Source: VXNE01 sp963664635 (GTDB taxonomy: Bacteria > Pseudomonadota > Gammaproteobacteria > Pseudomonadales > Azotimanducaceae). From it: a stretch of 64,000 nucleotides of DNA. The DNA is taken from positions 930,001-994,000 of the forward strand of contig OY761542.1 of NCBI GenBank assembly GCA_963664635.1. Reading direction: 5' to 3'. Shown here piece after piece: positions 47,601-56,211 of the stretch. The translations under genes were made by a program, and so were the position numbers. Under the pieces are notes generated by a model that did not search any database, was not told where the DNA came from, and saw nothing but the letters and a program-made list of their open reading frames with translations. Within the stretch, counting starts at the first letter, position 1, and each line of letters begins with the position of its first letter.

Positions 47601-50411
47601 TTACAGTCGGACGCGGATACCGGCCTGCATGCGCCGTCCGCTGTTCGAGATGAAGTAGAGCTGCTTCAACTGCGACACGGGGCCGACGATGTTGTAGCGG
47701 TCGACGTTCTCGTTGGTCAGGTTGATACCCTCGACGAGCAGCGAGATATTCTCCGTCACCTGGTACCCGAACCCGGCGTCGATCTGCCAGTAGGGGTTTG
47801 TGAACTCCGGGTTGGAACGGGTGCTCGACACGCGGGTCAGGAACCCGTCCCTGCGGTTCCAGGCGACCCGGCCGCTGAACTTGTACTTCTCGTAGAAGAT
47901 CACCGCGTTGGTCGTGTTCTCGGACAGGCCAGGCACGTCGAACGCCGCGCCGCTGTTCGGGTTCACGAATTCGGCGTCGGTGTCCACCCAGGTGTGGTTG
48001 AACTGCACGCCGAAGCCGTCGAAGGGCGAGGGCAGTTGCGTGAAGGCGTACTGCGCCGCGATTTCGAAGCCGCCGATGAACGCGCCTTCCTCGTTGCGCG
48101 GTCCCTGGTACTGGAGGCGGACGTTGCCGCCGCTCTCCGGGTCCGGAATCGGCGCGTTGGTGTTGGGATCGATGAACTCGATCAGCTCCGTCACCGTGAT
48201 GATGAACGAGTCGACCTCCTTGCCGAACGCGTGCAGGGCGATGATCGCGTCGTCGGTCGGGTACCACTCCAGGCCGATGTCCAGTTGCTCGGCAACATAC
48301 GGCTCGAGGAACGGGTTGCCTTCGTTCACGCGGCGCGTGGACGCGAGCTTGAAGCCGCCCGGGTTCAGGTCGGCGAACGCGGGCTGCGACATCACCTTGC
48401 CCCAGGCGAAGCGTGCCACCAAGTCCTCCCGCAGGTCGAACTTCAGGTTGAGCGCCGGGAGCACTTCGGCGAAGCGGTTGCTGTGCGTCTGGAACTCGGC
48501 CGGCAGGAGCAGAAACACGAACACGCCCGACGCCTCGGAGAAGACGACGTTTTCTATGGGCTGCACGTTCCCGGTCGAGTCCCGTTCCACGCGCACCCAG
48601 CGGGCGCCGGCGTTGCCGGACCAGGGAATGTCCCCGATGCTGCCGGCCATCTCGATCATGAAGTACGCGCCCAGGGTGTCCTCGGTGATGCCGAAGTCCT
48701 CGGAGGATGCCGAATCGGCCGCGGTGAAGCGTTCCGCCGGAATCTCGTCGCGGCGATCGACCAGGTAGGTCTGCCGCACGGAGTCGGGGTCGGCCGACAG
48801 CCATTGCTTCGGCCAGGTGTCGGAACCGTCGATGCCGGACCAGGCGTCGTCGACGGGCAGCTCGTGCCAGTCCACGGCCGTCAGCGGCTCGCCGATGAAA
48901 TCGCCGAACCGGGTGCCGATCGCAATGCCGCGCCGCAGGTACATGCGCTCCTGCTTCCGGTAGCTGATGCCGGCGTGGAACGCCGTGCCGTCGTTGAAAT
49001 GGTAGGTGGCGTCCGCGCGGAACTGCGTTTCCTCGTCCTCCGAAAGGTTCACCTGGTCCTGGAAGTACGAGAACGTGTAGACGTTCGGGTCCGACAGGTC
49101 GGCGTCGACGGAGATCTTCGGGACGTAGCTGGTGTTGATGTCGTAGGTTGCGGGCGCGCCCCCGGCGATGTCGTAGTACGTGGTCGTCTGGATCTCGTCC
49201 ACGTTCCCGGTGGCGTGCGACAGGTCGACGTTGAACTCGAGCCGCTCGGTCGGCGTGAACTTGAGGTTCACGGCGAACTGCTGTTGCTCGGTCTCGGTGT
49301 CGAAGTCCCGCGGGAACGGGCGCGGGCGGGATCCGTTGGTCGCGAAATACGTGGTTACGTCGTCCTCGTTCAGGTGCACCTCGGTGGCTTGGCCGGCGAG
49401 CCCGGCCTGGGTGCGCAGGGGGTTCTGGTAGTCGGTGTACTCGCGCTGGAGCTCCGAGTGCAGCAAGTCGAGGGTGATCTCGATATCCTCGTTCGGGCGC
49501 CACTGCAGCGCGGACGAGAGATTGAGGCGCTGCTTCTCCTCGATCACGATGCCCATGCGGACGTTACCGCCGGTGTACCCACAGCCCACATTGGGGTTGG
49601 CGACCCCGGGCAGGTCGCAGCCGCGCAGCAGATTGCCGTTCTGGTCGACGGCGTTGCGGAATATCTTCGGTTCGTAGTCCGGGATGTTGAACCAGTCCTC
49701 GCGGGTCGTCCGGTCGTCGGCCGCGACGCTCACCAGGACGCCGAGGGTGTTCTCGGCGAACGTGTCGCTCCACACGCCGGCGGCGCGGTAGCCGTTGTCG
49801 TCGGCCAGGTCGTCGTCGGTCACGACGGCGTTGCCGGCGAGAATCCGTCGACCGCCGTTGTCGAACGGCCGGCGCGTGCGGATGTTGACGGTGCCGCCCA
49901 TGCCGCCCTCGAGCAGGTTGGCCTGCGCCGACTTGTAGACCTCGACGGCCTGCACGAGTTCGGCCTGCATCCCCTCGAAGCGGAAGCTGCGGTCGCCGGT
50001 AAGGCCACCGATGGCGCCGGCGAAGGAGCCGCCCGCGCCGGACAGCGCGCTGCGGCCGTTGACCTGAACGCGCACGAACTGGGGCCCGAGGCCGCGGATC
50101 GAGATCTGCGAGCCTTCGCCGCGGACGCGGTCGATCGCCACGCCGGGCACGCGCTGCAGCGATTCGGCGAGGTTCTGGTCGGGGAACTTGCCGATGTCCT
50201 CCGCGACGAGCGCGTCGACGATGTTGTCGGCGTCGCGCTTCATGTCGATGGACTGGCGGATACTGCCGCGGATGCCGGTGACGACGACTTCTTCTATGAC
50301 GGCGTCGTCCTCCCCTTCCGCGAATGCCACTTGTGTGCCCGGAAGGGCAAGCAGAAAGGCGCCGGCGGCCACGAGAAAACGGCCGCCAGGGGACGGTTGG
50401 TCAAGCTTCAT
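47601..50411 (-). CDS. TonB-dependent receptor, Xanthomonas/Caulobacter type (copy 3)
   Basis: 936 residues; the most diverged of the three. Signal peptide (FLVAAGAFLLALPGTQVAFAE), TonB-box region EDDAVIEEVVVTGIRGSIR, plug with DIGKFPDQNLAESLQRVPGV, GSQISIRGLGPQFVRVQVNGR and SALSGAGGSFAG, and a barrel ending FISNSGRRMQAGIRVRL. The start ATG at 50411 has GAGGAG six bases upstream; an earlier in-frame ATG exists but lacks this site. Being upstream in the transcription order, and with its own upstream box, it may be expressed independently. All three copies keep complete plug and barrel domains, so none looks decayed. Confidence 0.95.
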   Translation of the reverse strand: MKLDQPSPGGRFLVAAGAFLLALPGTQVAFAEGEDDAVIEEVVVTGIRGSIRQSIDMKRDADNIVDALVAEDIGKFPDQNLAESLQRVPGVAIDRVRGEGSQISIRGLGPQFVRVQVNGRSALSGAGGSFAGAIGGLTGDRSFRFEGMQAELVQAVEVYKSAQANLLEGGMGGTVNIRTRRPFDNGGRRILAGNAVVTDDDLADDNGYRAAGVWSDTFAENTLGVLVSVAADDRTTREDWFNIPDYEPKIFRNAVDQNGNLLRGCDLPGVANPNVGCGYTGGNVRMGIVIEEKQRLNLSSALQWRPNEDIEITLDLLHSELQREYTDYQNPLRTQAGLAGQATEVHLNEDDVTTYFATNGSRPRPFPRDFDTETEQQQFAVNLKFTPTERLEFNVDLSHATGNVDEIQTTTYYDIAGGAPATYDINTSYVPKISVDADLSDPNVYTFSYFQDQVNLSEDEETQFRADATYHFNDGTAFHAGISYRKQERMYLRRGIAIGTRFGDFIGEPLTAVDWHELPVDDAWSGIDGSDTWPKQWLSADPDSVRQTYLVDRRDEIPAERFTAADSASSEDFGITEDTLGAYFMIEMAGSIGDIPWSGNAGARWVRVERDSTGNVQPIENVVFSEASGVFVFLLLPAEFQTHSNRFAEVLPALNLKFDLREDLVARFAWGKVMSQPAFADLNPGGFKLASTRRVNEGNPFLEPYVAEQLDIGLEWYPTDDAIIALHAFGKEVDSFIITVTELIEFIDPNTNAPIPDPESGGNVRLQYQGPRNEEGAFIGGFEIAAQYAFTQLPSPFDGFGVQFNHTWVDTDAEFVNPNSGAAFDVPGLSENTTNAVIFYEKYKFSGRVAWNRRDGFLTRVSSTRSNPEFTNPYWQIDAGFGYQVTENISLLVEGINLTNENVDRYNIVGPVSQLKQLYFISNSGRRMQAGIRVRL

Positions 50412-50437
50412 GAATTTCTCCTCTCTCCCGTCGCGCA

Positions 50438-50465
50438 TGAAACACGAGGCAGCGGCGGCGGTCAA
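50438..50465 (-). promoter_or_regulatory. Conserved upstream box, TonB-dependent receptor gene 3
   Basis: Minus strand TTGACC, 12 bases, then TCGTGTTTCA, 27 bp before the ATG. The same two half-sites as in copies 1 and 2, although the region between has diverged, which argues that the half-sites are functional. Confidence 0.5.
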
Positions 50466-50509
50466 GCTTGCGGCAGTCGCCTATATCGTGTTGGCGCCCC
50501 CGCGCGGAG

Positions 50510-52324
50510 TCAGCCCGGCTGGTACCAGATGGGGGAACTCCAGGCGCGTTCCTGGTGGGTGGCGTGCAGGTCCGGGTTGGGGGGTATGCCGAGGCGCAGG
50601 GCGTCCCAGGTCGACCAGCGGCAACTCGGGTTCTCGAGCACGCGCACGTAGTAGAACGCCTGTTGGCCGGGATCGAATGCCGGATCCTGCCAGTGCGTCG
50701 TCAACTCCACGGCGCCTTTGTCCCGCGTGATGCTGCAGTCGGCCAGGTTCACCTGCGCGCCGTTGTTCGGGCACCGGTGCGTCGCCGGATCCGGGCTCAG
50801 GCCGTCCGAACAGGCAACGTCGTACACCTGCTCGCGCGCTTCCCCGTCCTCGACCCAGCCCTTGATGACCTGCAGGCGCTGCAGCCAGCCCTCGTGGGGG
50901 TCACGGGCCGCCCAGACCAGGAAGCTCGGAGCGCCCTGGTCCGCGTCCGGCAGCATGCCGCCCATCGGCACGCCGTGGGCGTACGCCTGGGCCGTCCAGT
51001 CCGAGGACTCCGCGATACCGTCGGGTAGGTCGAATCCGCCGAAGAACCGCACGCGAATCCTCGGGCCGGAAGTGGCGAAGGTTTCGCGCCGGCGCATCGC
51101 GTCGTAGAGCGCCTCGCGCGTGTTCTCTTCGGCCCAGACGCCGGCCAGCCCGCCCGTGCCGTGGGTCGCCTGGCGCGGCGTCCAGAAACCCTCCCAGCTC
51201 GCGTCGGGGTCCGCGTGTTCCGGGTACGCCGAGCCCCGGGAGACGGGCGTGTTCGGGTCGCCGCTGAAGTGGTTGTCCTCCTCGAACGGCCCCGCGGAGA
51301 CATGGCTGTCGGAGGCGCCGATGGCGCCGAGCTGGAACGGGTTGAAGCCGCTGTTCGCCTGCATCTCGAGGCCCGTCAGCAGCGCGTCGCGCCAGTAGCC
51401 GCCCTTGAACACCGAGATCGGGTTCGTGTTCTCGCGCCGGTTCAGGTAGTACTGGACGATCTGGAAGTCGGCCCACTCGTCGTTGGGGGAGAGCGACGGG
51501 TGTGTCTCCGAGGTGCCTTTCTGCTGGGAGATTTCGGCGATGGGCTCGTTGCGCATGCGCTTCTCGGCCCAGGCGGCGTCGATGGGGATGCCCTTCCAGG
51601 TGGTCTCCATGAAGGCGAGGCCGTCGCTCTGGTTCATGTTGTGGGGGATGGCGAGGGCCTCGATGCCCTGCTCCCGGAGCCCGTCGAGCCAGGTCCAGAG
51701 GTCCTCCGGGTCGCCGGAGTCGCGCGAACCGAAGGGGATTTCGGGTGCGCTGCCGCGGAAGACCACGTTGCGGTGCAGGTGACGGCTGCCTGGGGTCGGC
51801 GTGTACTCGTACCCGATGAAGGCGGTGAACGCGCCGGGGTCGTTGTGCCGCTCGGCTGCGGCGATGCTCTTCGCCCAGGCATGGGCGATGACCGCGGGGC
51901 CCACGAGTTCGTGGTTCTCGTCGCCGAGCTGGAACAGCGCGGCTATGACGTCGGCGAGCGCGTTGGACGACGACGAGAGCCGATCGGCCTCCGGGTGGCC
52001 GTAGGTCGGGCTCGTCGGGTCGAGCAGCGCCTCGTTCGCGCCGAGATACGCCGCGTGATCGCTCACCATCAGGAAGTCGAGCGGCGCGCCCGAGATCCGG
52101 AGCATCGTGCCGTCGGGGTGGGGGATCGCCTCGCCCTTGGCGTAGTTGTACGCGTGATCGGGAGTGGTGCGCACGCCGCCCGCCATGAAGGCGTCCATCG
52201 AGTAGACGGTGTGGATGTGGGTGTCTCCGAAGTAGGCGTTGCGCTCCGAGCCGTCCGCGGCCTCCCCGGCCCAGACCCCCGCGGACATCAGGACGCCCAG
52301 CAGTGCCGTCGTCGTTCTTCTCAT
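50510..52324 (-). CDS. DUF3604 domain-containing secreted protein
   Basis: A 604-residue protein with a signal peptide (LLGVLMSAGVWAGEA) and the DUF3604 domain. The start NAYFGDTHIHTVYSMDA is a PHP-like metal motif (His-x-His), followed by DFLMVSDHAAYLG, FIGYEYTPTPGSRHLHRNVVF, LAIPHNMNQSDGLAF, EISQQKGTSETHP and LGAIGASDSHVSAGP, which supply further His/Asp ligands of a PHP-type phosphoesterase or amidohydrolase-like site. The C-terminal third is beta-rich and has a cysteine set (ACSDG, RCPNN, DCSI, SCRW). The biochemical role of DUF3604 is unknown. It is the third gene upstream-to-downstream after the dehalogenase gene, and 98 bp from receptor gene 3. Confidence 0.88.
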   Translation of the reverse strand: MRRTTTALLGVLMSAGVWAGEAADGSERNAYFGDTHIHTVYSMDAFMAGGVRTTPDHAYNYAKGEAIPHPDGTMLRISGAPLDFLMVSDHAAYLGANEALLDPTSPTYGHPEADRLSSSSNALADVIAALFQLGDENHELVGPAVIAHAWAKSIAAAERHNDPGAFTAFIGYEYTPTPGSRHLHRNVVFRGSAPEIPFGSRDSGDPEDLWTWLDGLREQGIEALAIPHNMNQSDGLAFMETTWKGIPIDAAWAEKRMRNEPIAEISQQKGTSETHPSLSPNDEWADFQIVQYYLNRRENTNPISVFKGGYWRDALLTGLEMQANSGFNPFQLGAIGASDSHVSAGPFEEDNHFSGDPNTPVSRGSAYPEHADPDASWEGFWTPRQATHGTGGLAGVWAEENTREALYDAMRRRETFATSGPRIRVRFFGGFDLPDGIAESSDWTAQAYAHGVPMGGMLPDADQGAPSFLVWAARDPHEGWLQRLQVIKGWVEDGEAREQVYDVACSDGLSPDPATHRCPNNGAQVNLADCSITRDKGAVELTTHWQDPAFDPGQQAFYYVRVLENPSCRWSTWDALRLGIPPNPDLHATHQERAWSSPIWYQPG

Positions 52325-52350
52325 GCTTGCCTCCGCTCGTTCCGGCTTCG

Positions 52351-53532
52351 CTATCCGAGGTTCCCGAGCCACGCGGCGATCCCGCGCCCGATCTCGTCCG
52401 GAGAGTCTTCCTGTACGAAGTGCAGACCGCGCACGGTGATCTCGGTCTGGTTGGGCCAGATGCGGCAGAACTCCCGCTGGGCCCCGGTCAGGATCGCCCC
52501 GGGTTCCGCGTTGACGAAGAGTTTCGGCACGTCGCTGGCCGCGAGCCACTCGGCGTAGGCCGCCGCGATCTCGCAGACGTCGGCGGGCTCCCCGGCGATG
52601 GGAATCTGCCGCGGCCACGTCAGCGTCGGCCGGCGGCTCTCGCCCGGTGTCATGTAGGGCCGCCGGTAGGCGTTCATCTCGGCGTCGCCCAGCTTGCGCA
52701 TGACGGAACCCGGCAGGACGCGCTCGACGAACAGGTTCCGCTCGAGCACGAGGTCCTCCCCGGCGTCCGAGCGGAAGCCCTGGAAGATGCCCGCCGCGCC
52801 TTCCGGCCAGTCGTCCCAGCTCGGGATCGGCCGCACGATCGCCTCCATGTAGGCGATGCCGCGCACGGCGTCGGGATGGCGGTGCGCCCAGTCGAACCCC
52901 AGCGCGGACCCCCAGTCGTGGATCACCAGCGTGACGTTCCGGGTCACGCCCAACGCGTCGAGCAACCCGTCGAGGTACTCCCGGTGCTCCACGAAGCGGT
53001 AGCGGTCCGGCCCCGAGTCCTCGAGCTTGTCCGAGTCGCCCATCCCGATCAGGTCCGGGGCGATGCAGCGTCCGAGGCCTTCCAGGTGTGGAATGACGTT
53101 GCGCCAGAGGTACGACGACGTGGGGTTGCCGTGCAGGAGAACGATCGGGTCGCCGCTGCCGGCCTCCACGTAGGCCATGCGCTTGCCGAGGACTTCGGCA
53201 TGTTGCTTCGGGTAACGCTCGAGGCCGGACACGTCGGGCCCGGGCTCCAGGCCCGGCAGGAACATCGCGTTGGCTCCGGGGGCGTGCTCCAGCCGGATGG
53301 GAACGATCTCCGCGTACGCGTCGCTCGCCCACCACGCCTGGACGTCCTCCATGGTGGGGAACCGGATGATGACGTTCTGGTTCGGCGGCTCGTCACCGTC
53401 GGCGCGCACGGCGGGACCGGCTGCCAGTATCCAGCCGCCGTACGGCTTGATCGTGCTCAGGATGCCGCGCTGGTAGGCGCGGAAGGCGTCCGGGTCCTGG
53501 ACTTCGAGGTGGGCGATCAGGAAGGCGGCCAT
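52351..53532 (-). CDS. DUF1330-haloalkane dehalogenase fusion
   Basis: Residues 1 to about 95 form a DUF1330-like ferredoxin-fold domain (AAFLIAHLEVQDPDAFRAYQ and IIRFPTMEDVQAWWASDAYAEI). From about 105 onward it is a haloalkane dehalogenase of the DhaA/LinB type: HGNPTSSYLWRN at about 134-145 with the halide-binding Asn136, nucleophile aspartate and tryptophan in HDWGSA (Asp206, Trp207), the catalytic acid in YMEAIVRPI (Glu230) and LHFVQED with His371. This is the complete catalytic set for hydrolytic removal of halide from alkyl halides. The junction is a short linker (LPGLEPGPDVSG) with no frame break. I know of no standard role for DUF1330 here. Confidence 0.9.
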   Translation of the reverse strand: MAAFLIAHLEVQDPDAFRAYQRGILSTIKPYGGWILAAGPAVRADGDEPPNQNVIIRFPTMEDVQAWWASDAYAEIVPIRLEHAPGANAMFLPGLEPGPDVSGLERYPKQHAEVLGKRMAYVEAGSGDPIVLLHGNPTSSYLWRNVIPHLEGLGRCIAPDLIGMGDSDKLEDSGPDRYRFVEHREYLDGLLDALGVTRNVTLVIHDWGSALGFDWAHRHPDAVRGIAYMEAIVRPIPSWDDWPEGAAGIFQGFRSDAGEDLVLERNLFVERVLPGSVMRKLGDAEMNAYRRPYMTPGESRRPTLTWPRQIPIAGEPADVCEIAAAYAEWLAASDVPKLFVNAEPGAILTGAQREFCRIWPNQTEITVRGLHFVQEDSPDEIGRGIAAWLGNLG

Positions 53533-53587
53533 CGGTGCTCCGGTGAACGTGCGAAGGCGCGGATGGTTTCACAGCCGGACCGTCCAG

Positions 53588-54271
53588 TCACGCGCGCGGC
53601 GTCCGCGCGACCGTCCAGACGCGCAAGTTGCGGGCGCCGGCCGCCAGCAGCGTGCGGGCGACCTCGGCGGCCGTTGCCCCGGTCGTGAGCACGTCGTCGA
53701 CGATGGCGACGTCGGCATCGGCGAAGCCCGCGCCGCAGCGGAAGGCGCCGCGGAGGCTGCGTCGCCGAGCCGCCGCGTCCAGGGACTGCTGCGGGGCGGT
53801 GTGGCGAATCCGCGTCACGCTTCGGTAGTCCACGCGCGGGCCGCCGGACCGCGCGATGCGCGCCGCCAGCAGCGCTGCCTGGTTGTATCCCCGGCGCGCA
53901 CGCCGGCGCCAGGTCAGCGGCACGGGGACGACCAGGTCCGGCGGCGGGTCTGCCAGGAACGCGTCGCGGCAGAGGTGTGCCAGGATCCTCGCTTCGAGGA
54001 GCCCGTTGCCGCGCTTGAGGCCGTGAATCAGGCGCGTCAGCGGCGGACTGTACAGGAAAGGGGCAACGGCGCGGCTGTACGGCGGGGGTGCGAGCTGGCA
54101 CGCCGGACACTCGCCGCCGGGTACCGGCGTGGGTCCGGCGCAGCGCGGGCACGGATCGATGTTGCGCACGAGATCGGACTCACAGGCCTCGCACAGGTCG
54201 AGTTGCCGTTCGGTCCGGCTGCGGCAGAGGACGCATACGCCGGGCAGCAAGCGCCAGAGGAGGCTGGTCAT
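53588..54271 (-). CDS. ComF family protein
   Basis: A 227-residue phosphoribosyltransferase-like protein linked to DNA uptake in competent bacteria. The N-terminus has a zinc-ribbon-like cysteine array (CVLCRSR, LCEACES, CPRCAG, CPACQ). The C-terminus holds the PRPP-binding loop VAIVDDVLTTGATAAEVA, preceded by LVVPVPLTWRRRARRGYNQAALLA and RHTAPQQSLDAAARRRSL, as usual for ComF. The start ATG is at 54271. It ends about 55 bp from the dehalogenase fusion. Other competence genes are not in the window. In gammaproteobacteria ComF/GntX is often near biotin genes; not so here. Confidence 0.93.
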   Translation of the reverse strand: MTSLLWRLLPGVCVLCRSRTERQLDLCEACESDLVRNIDPCPRCAGPTPVPGGECPACQLAPPPYSRAVAPFLYSPPLTRLIHGLKRGNGLLEARILAHLCRDAFLADPPPDLVVPVPLTWRRRARRGYNQAALLAARIARSGGPRVDYRSVTRIRHTAPQQSLDAAARRRSLRGAFRCGAGFADADVAIVDDVLTTGATAAEVARTLLAAGARNLRVWTVARTPRA

Positions 54272-54361
54272 CGCGCCGGGAGGATGTGCGGGCCGTCATG
54301 GTGGGCTCAAGGCCCGCGCCGTGCGGTGGCGTGCGGTGTAGGACGGTTGCCCTTCGCCCCG

Positions 54362-55255
54362 TCAGTGGACGCCGTCCACGATGTCGTGCAGGAGCGCCGG
54401 GCCGCCGCCCTCGACGAACCCCGTCAGGAAGGTCGTGCGGGGGCCGGGCAGGTCCACGCCGGTTTCCAGCCACGAGGTGTCGGGGCCGTCCGGAGACGGC
54501 GTGATGCGCCAGCCGCGGGCCTCGCGCACGTAGCGTTCCGAGTGGAGCAGCCAGTCGACGGCCGCCGAGTCCCAGGGGTGGAATCCCTCCTCGCCGGGGA
54601 ACGTGCGTTGCCAGTAGTCGAGCCACGGCGCCGTCCGCGTGAGGAAGTGCTCCCGGAGCGGCGACGGGCGCATCTTCTCGAGGTCTGCGCGGCCGAGCGC
54701 GATCTGGCTCGTCAGCTCGAACCCCGCCATGGTCACCGGAACGCCGTGTTCCAGGAGCGCCCGCGCCGCGGCGATGTCGTGCTCGACGTTGAAGTCGTTG
54801 ACCGGTCCCTTGCCGTGGAGGAAGAACCCGTTCCCGGCCGTGCGACCGCCCACGATGACGACGGACGTTGCGTTGGCGAGGCGCTCCGGGTACAGCCGTG
54901 CGAGCAGGCCGACGTTCGTCAGTGGGCCGATTGCCGCGATGTGCACGCGCTTGCGGCGGAGCACGTCCGCCATGAACTCGACCGCATCGTTGGTGTCCGG
55001 GGCCGCCCCGGAGCCGGCCGCGGCGGCCCCGCGGACGACCGGCACGGACGCGCCCTTCAGCGCGATGATCTCGCGCGCTACCCGGTCCGCGAGCGCCAGG
55101 GGCGCGTTGCCGAAGACGGTCGTGATCCCGAGTACCTCGACTTCCGGCGCGTTGAGCGCGCCGACGATGGCATAGGCGTCGTCGACGTCCCGCGGCCGTC
55201 CCTCGTGGACGACGCCGAGGGCCGCGTCGGTGTCGATGATCAGGGGGACGGTCAT
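54362..55255 (-). CDS. Nucleoside hydrolase (IunH/RihA-like) with an inserted calcium-binding loop
   Basis: Inosine-uridine preferring nucleoside hydrolase family, 297 residues, which would split a ribonucleoside to base and ribose. The Ca-binding signature is present but stretched: DTD at about 8-10, then 14 residues (LGVVHEGRP...) before DD at about 25-26, where the canonical motif is DTDPGxDD. Later family blocks are TVFGNAPLALADRV, VEFMADVLRRKRVHIAAIGPLTNVGLLA, VVIVGGRTAG and GPVNDFNVEHDIAAARALLEHGVPV, with the active-site NDFNVEHD. It overlaps the kinase gene by 4 bp. The insertion is unusual and could alter ligand geometry. Confidence 0.88.
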   Translation of the reverse strand: MTVPLIIDTDAALGVVHEGRPRDVDDAYAIVGALNAPEVEVLGITTVFGNAPLALADRVAREIIALKGASVPVVRGAAAAGSGAAPDTNDAVEFMADVLRRKRVHIAAIGPLTNVGLLARLYPERLANATSVVIVGGRTAGNGFFLHGKGPVNDFNVEHDIAAARALLEHGVPVTMAGFELTSQIALGRADLEKMRPSPLREHFLTRTAPWLDYWQRTFPGEEGFHPWDSAAVDWLLHSERYVREARGWRITPSPDGPDTSWLETGVDLPGPRTTFLTGFVEGGGPALLHDIVDGVH

Positions 55256-56211
55256 CCGGTCAACAGGTCCACGGCCCGGTCGATCCAGCGGCCCTTGGTG
55301 CGGATATCGGCATCGAGGGACAACTGCGCGACGCCGAGCAGGCGCCGCAGGATCTCCACGCCGGCGAAGCCGTTGGCCGCGGCGTCGTCGAACGCCCGCG
55401 CGGCGTGGTAGGTGGCTGGGATGTCTGCCGCGTTGCCGGTCATGACCAGGTGTGCGAGCAGGACACCCACGTCGAACTCGGGCGGCCCGACGAAGGCGAA
55501 CTCGGGGTCGATCACCTTCGGACCGTCGCCGTGGCGCAGCCAGCTTCCGGGGTAGAAATCGCCGTGCAACAGCGCCCCCGTGCGGACGCCGAGATAGAGG
55601 GCCCCGAGTTCGTGGACGCGGCCGAGGAGCCGGTCGTCACCGGTCACGACGCGCCGTAGTGCGCCGAGGCCGGGGGTGATCCCCTCGAGATCGAGCCCGT
55701 TGTCGGCGACGAAGGGGATCTCGAAGATGTGGGCGTGGTTCAGGCCCCGCATGTCCGCGTTCTCGAACACCGGGTCCGCGCTCGTACGGTCATGCAGTGA
55801 GGCGAGCCAGGCGCCGAGCGTCTCGATCCCGGCGAGGTCGCCGTCTCGGTAGGCGGACGTGAAGTCCGCCGCCGTTCCGAGGTCCTCGAAGGCGAGCAGG
55901 TGGTGCTCCGGGACGTGCCCGATACAGGCCGGCATCGCGGCGGCGAGTTCCGGACAGCCGCCAATCTCCCGATAGAAGGCGGCTTCCACGCGGTCGCGGT
56001 CGTGGGGCGCCGGAATGTTCGGGTACTTCGCCACGAATGGCACGGACTGCTTGAGGACCAGCGACCGCTGCCCCGTGACCAGGCGCAGTGTCCGGTTCAT
56101 GTTGCCCTCGCCGGCCGGGGCCGCGGAGACCACATGCTCTTCGGCGTCCAGCCAGCCGGCGTGGCGCGCGACCTCGACGACGGCTTCGATGTCGCCGGGA
56201 AGGAGCTCCAT
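55252..56211 (-). CDS. Phosphotransferase, S-methyl-5-thioribose kinase-like (APH fold)
   Basis: A 319-residue kinase of the aminoglycoside phosphotransferase fold. The lysine of LVLKQ (about 54) and the Brenner motif region HGDFYPGSWL (about 216-225) are in place, followed by VIDPEFAFVGPPEFDVGVLLAH. The wording IDPEFAF-GP-FDVG is a hallmark of methylthioribose kinase (MtnK), which phosphorylates the sugar left after methylthioadenosine cleavage. It overlaps the nucleoside hydrolase gene by 4 bp and shares its start base with the end of the cyclase gene. A salvage pair, nucleoside to base plus sugar and then sugar phosphorylation, is suggested. The substrate could also be another nucleoside-derived sugar. 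Confidence 0.82.
   Translation of the reverse strand: MELLPGDIEAVVEVARHAGWLDAEEHVVSAAPAGEGNMNRTLRLVTGQRSLVLKQSVPFVAKYPNIPAPHDRDRVEAAFYREIGGCPELAAAMPACIGHVPEHHLLAFEDLGTAADFTSAYRDGDLAGIETLGAWLASLHDRTSADPVFENADMRGLNHAHIFEIPFVADNGLDLEGITPGLGALRRVVTGDDRLLGRVHELGALYLGVRTGALLHGDFYPGSWLRHGDGPKVIDPEFAFVGPPEFDVGVLLAHLVMTGNAADIPATYHAARAFDDAAANGFAGVEILRRLLGVAQLSLDADIRTKGRWIDRAVDLLTG

Noticed and set aside
41314..50651. Very long open frames on the plus strand opposite the three TonB-dependent receptor genes (over 1000 codons).
   Set aside because: They are antisense to clearly conserved receptors, have composition typical of high-G+C shadow frames and contain no recognisable domain.
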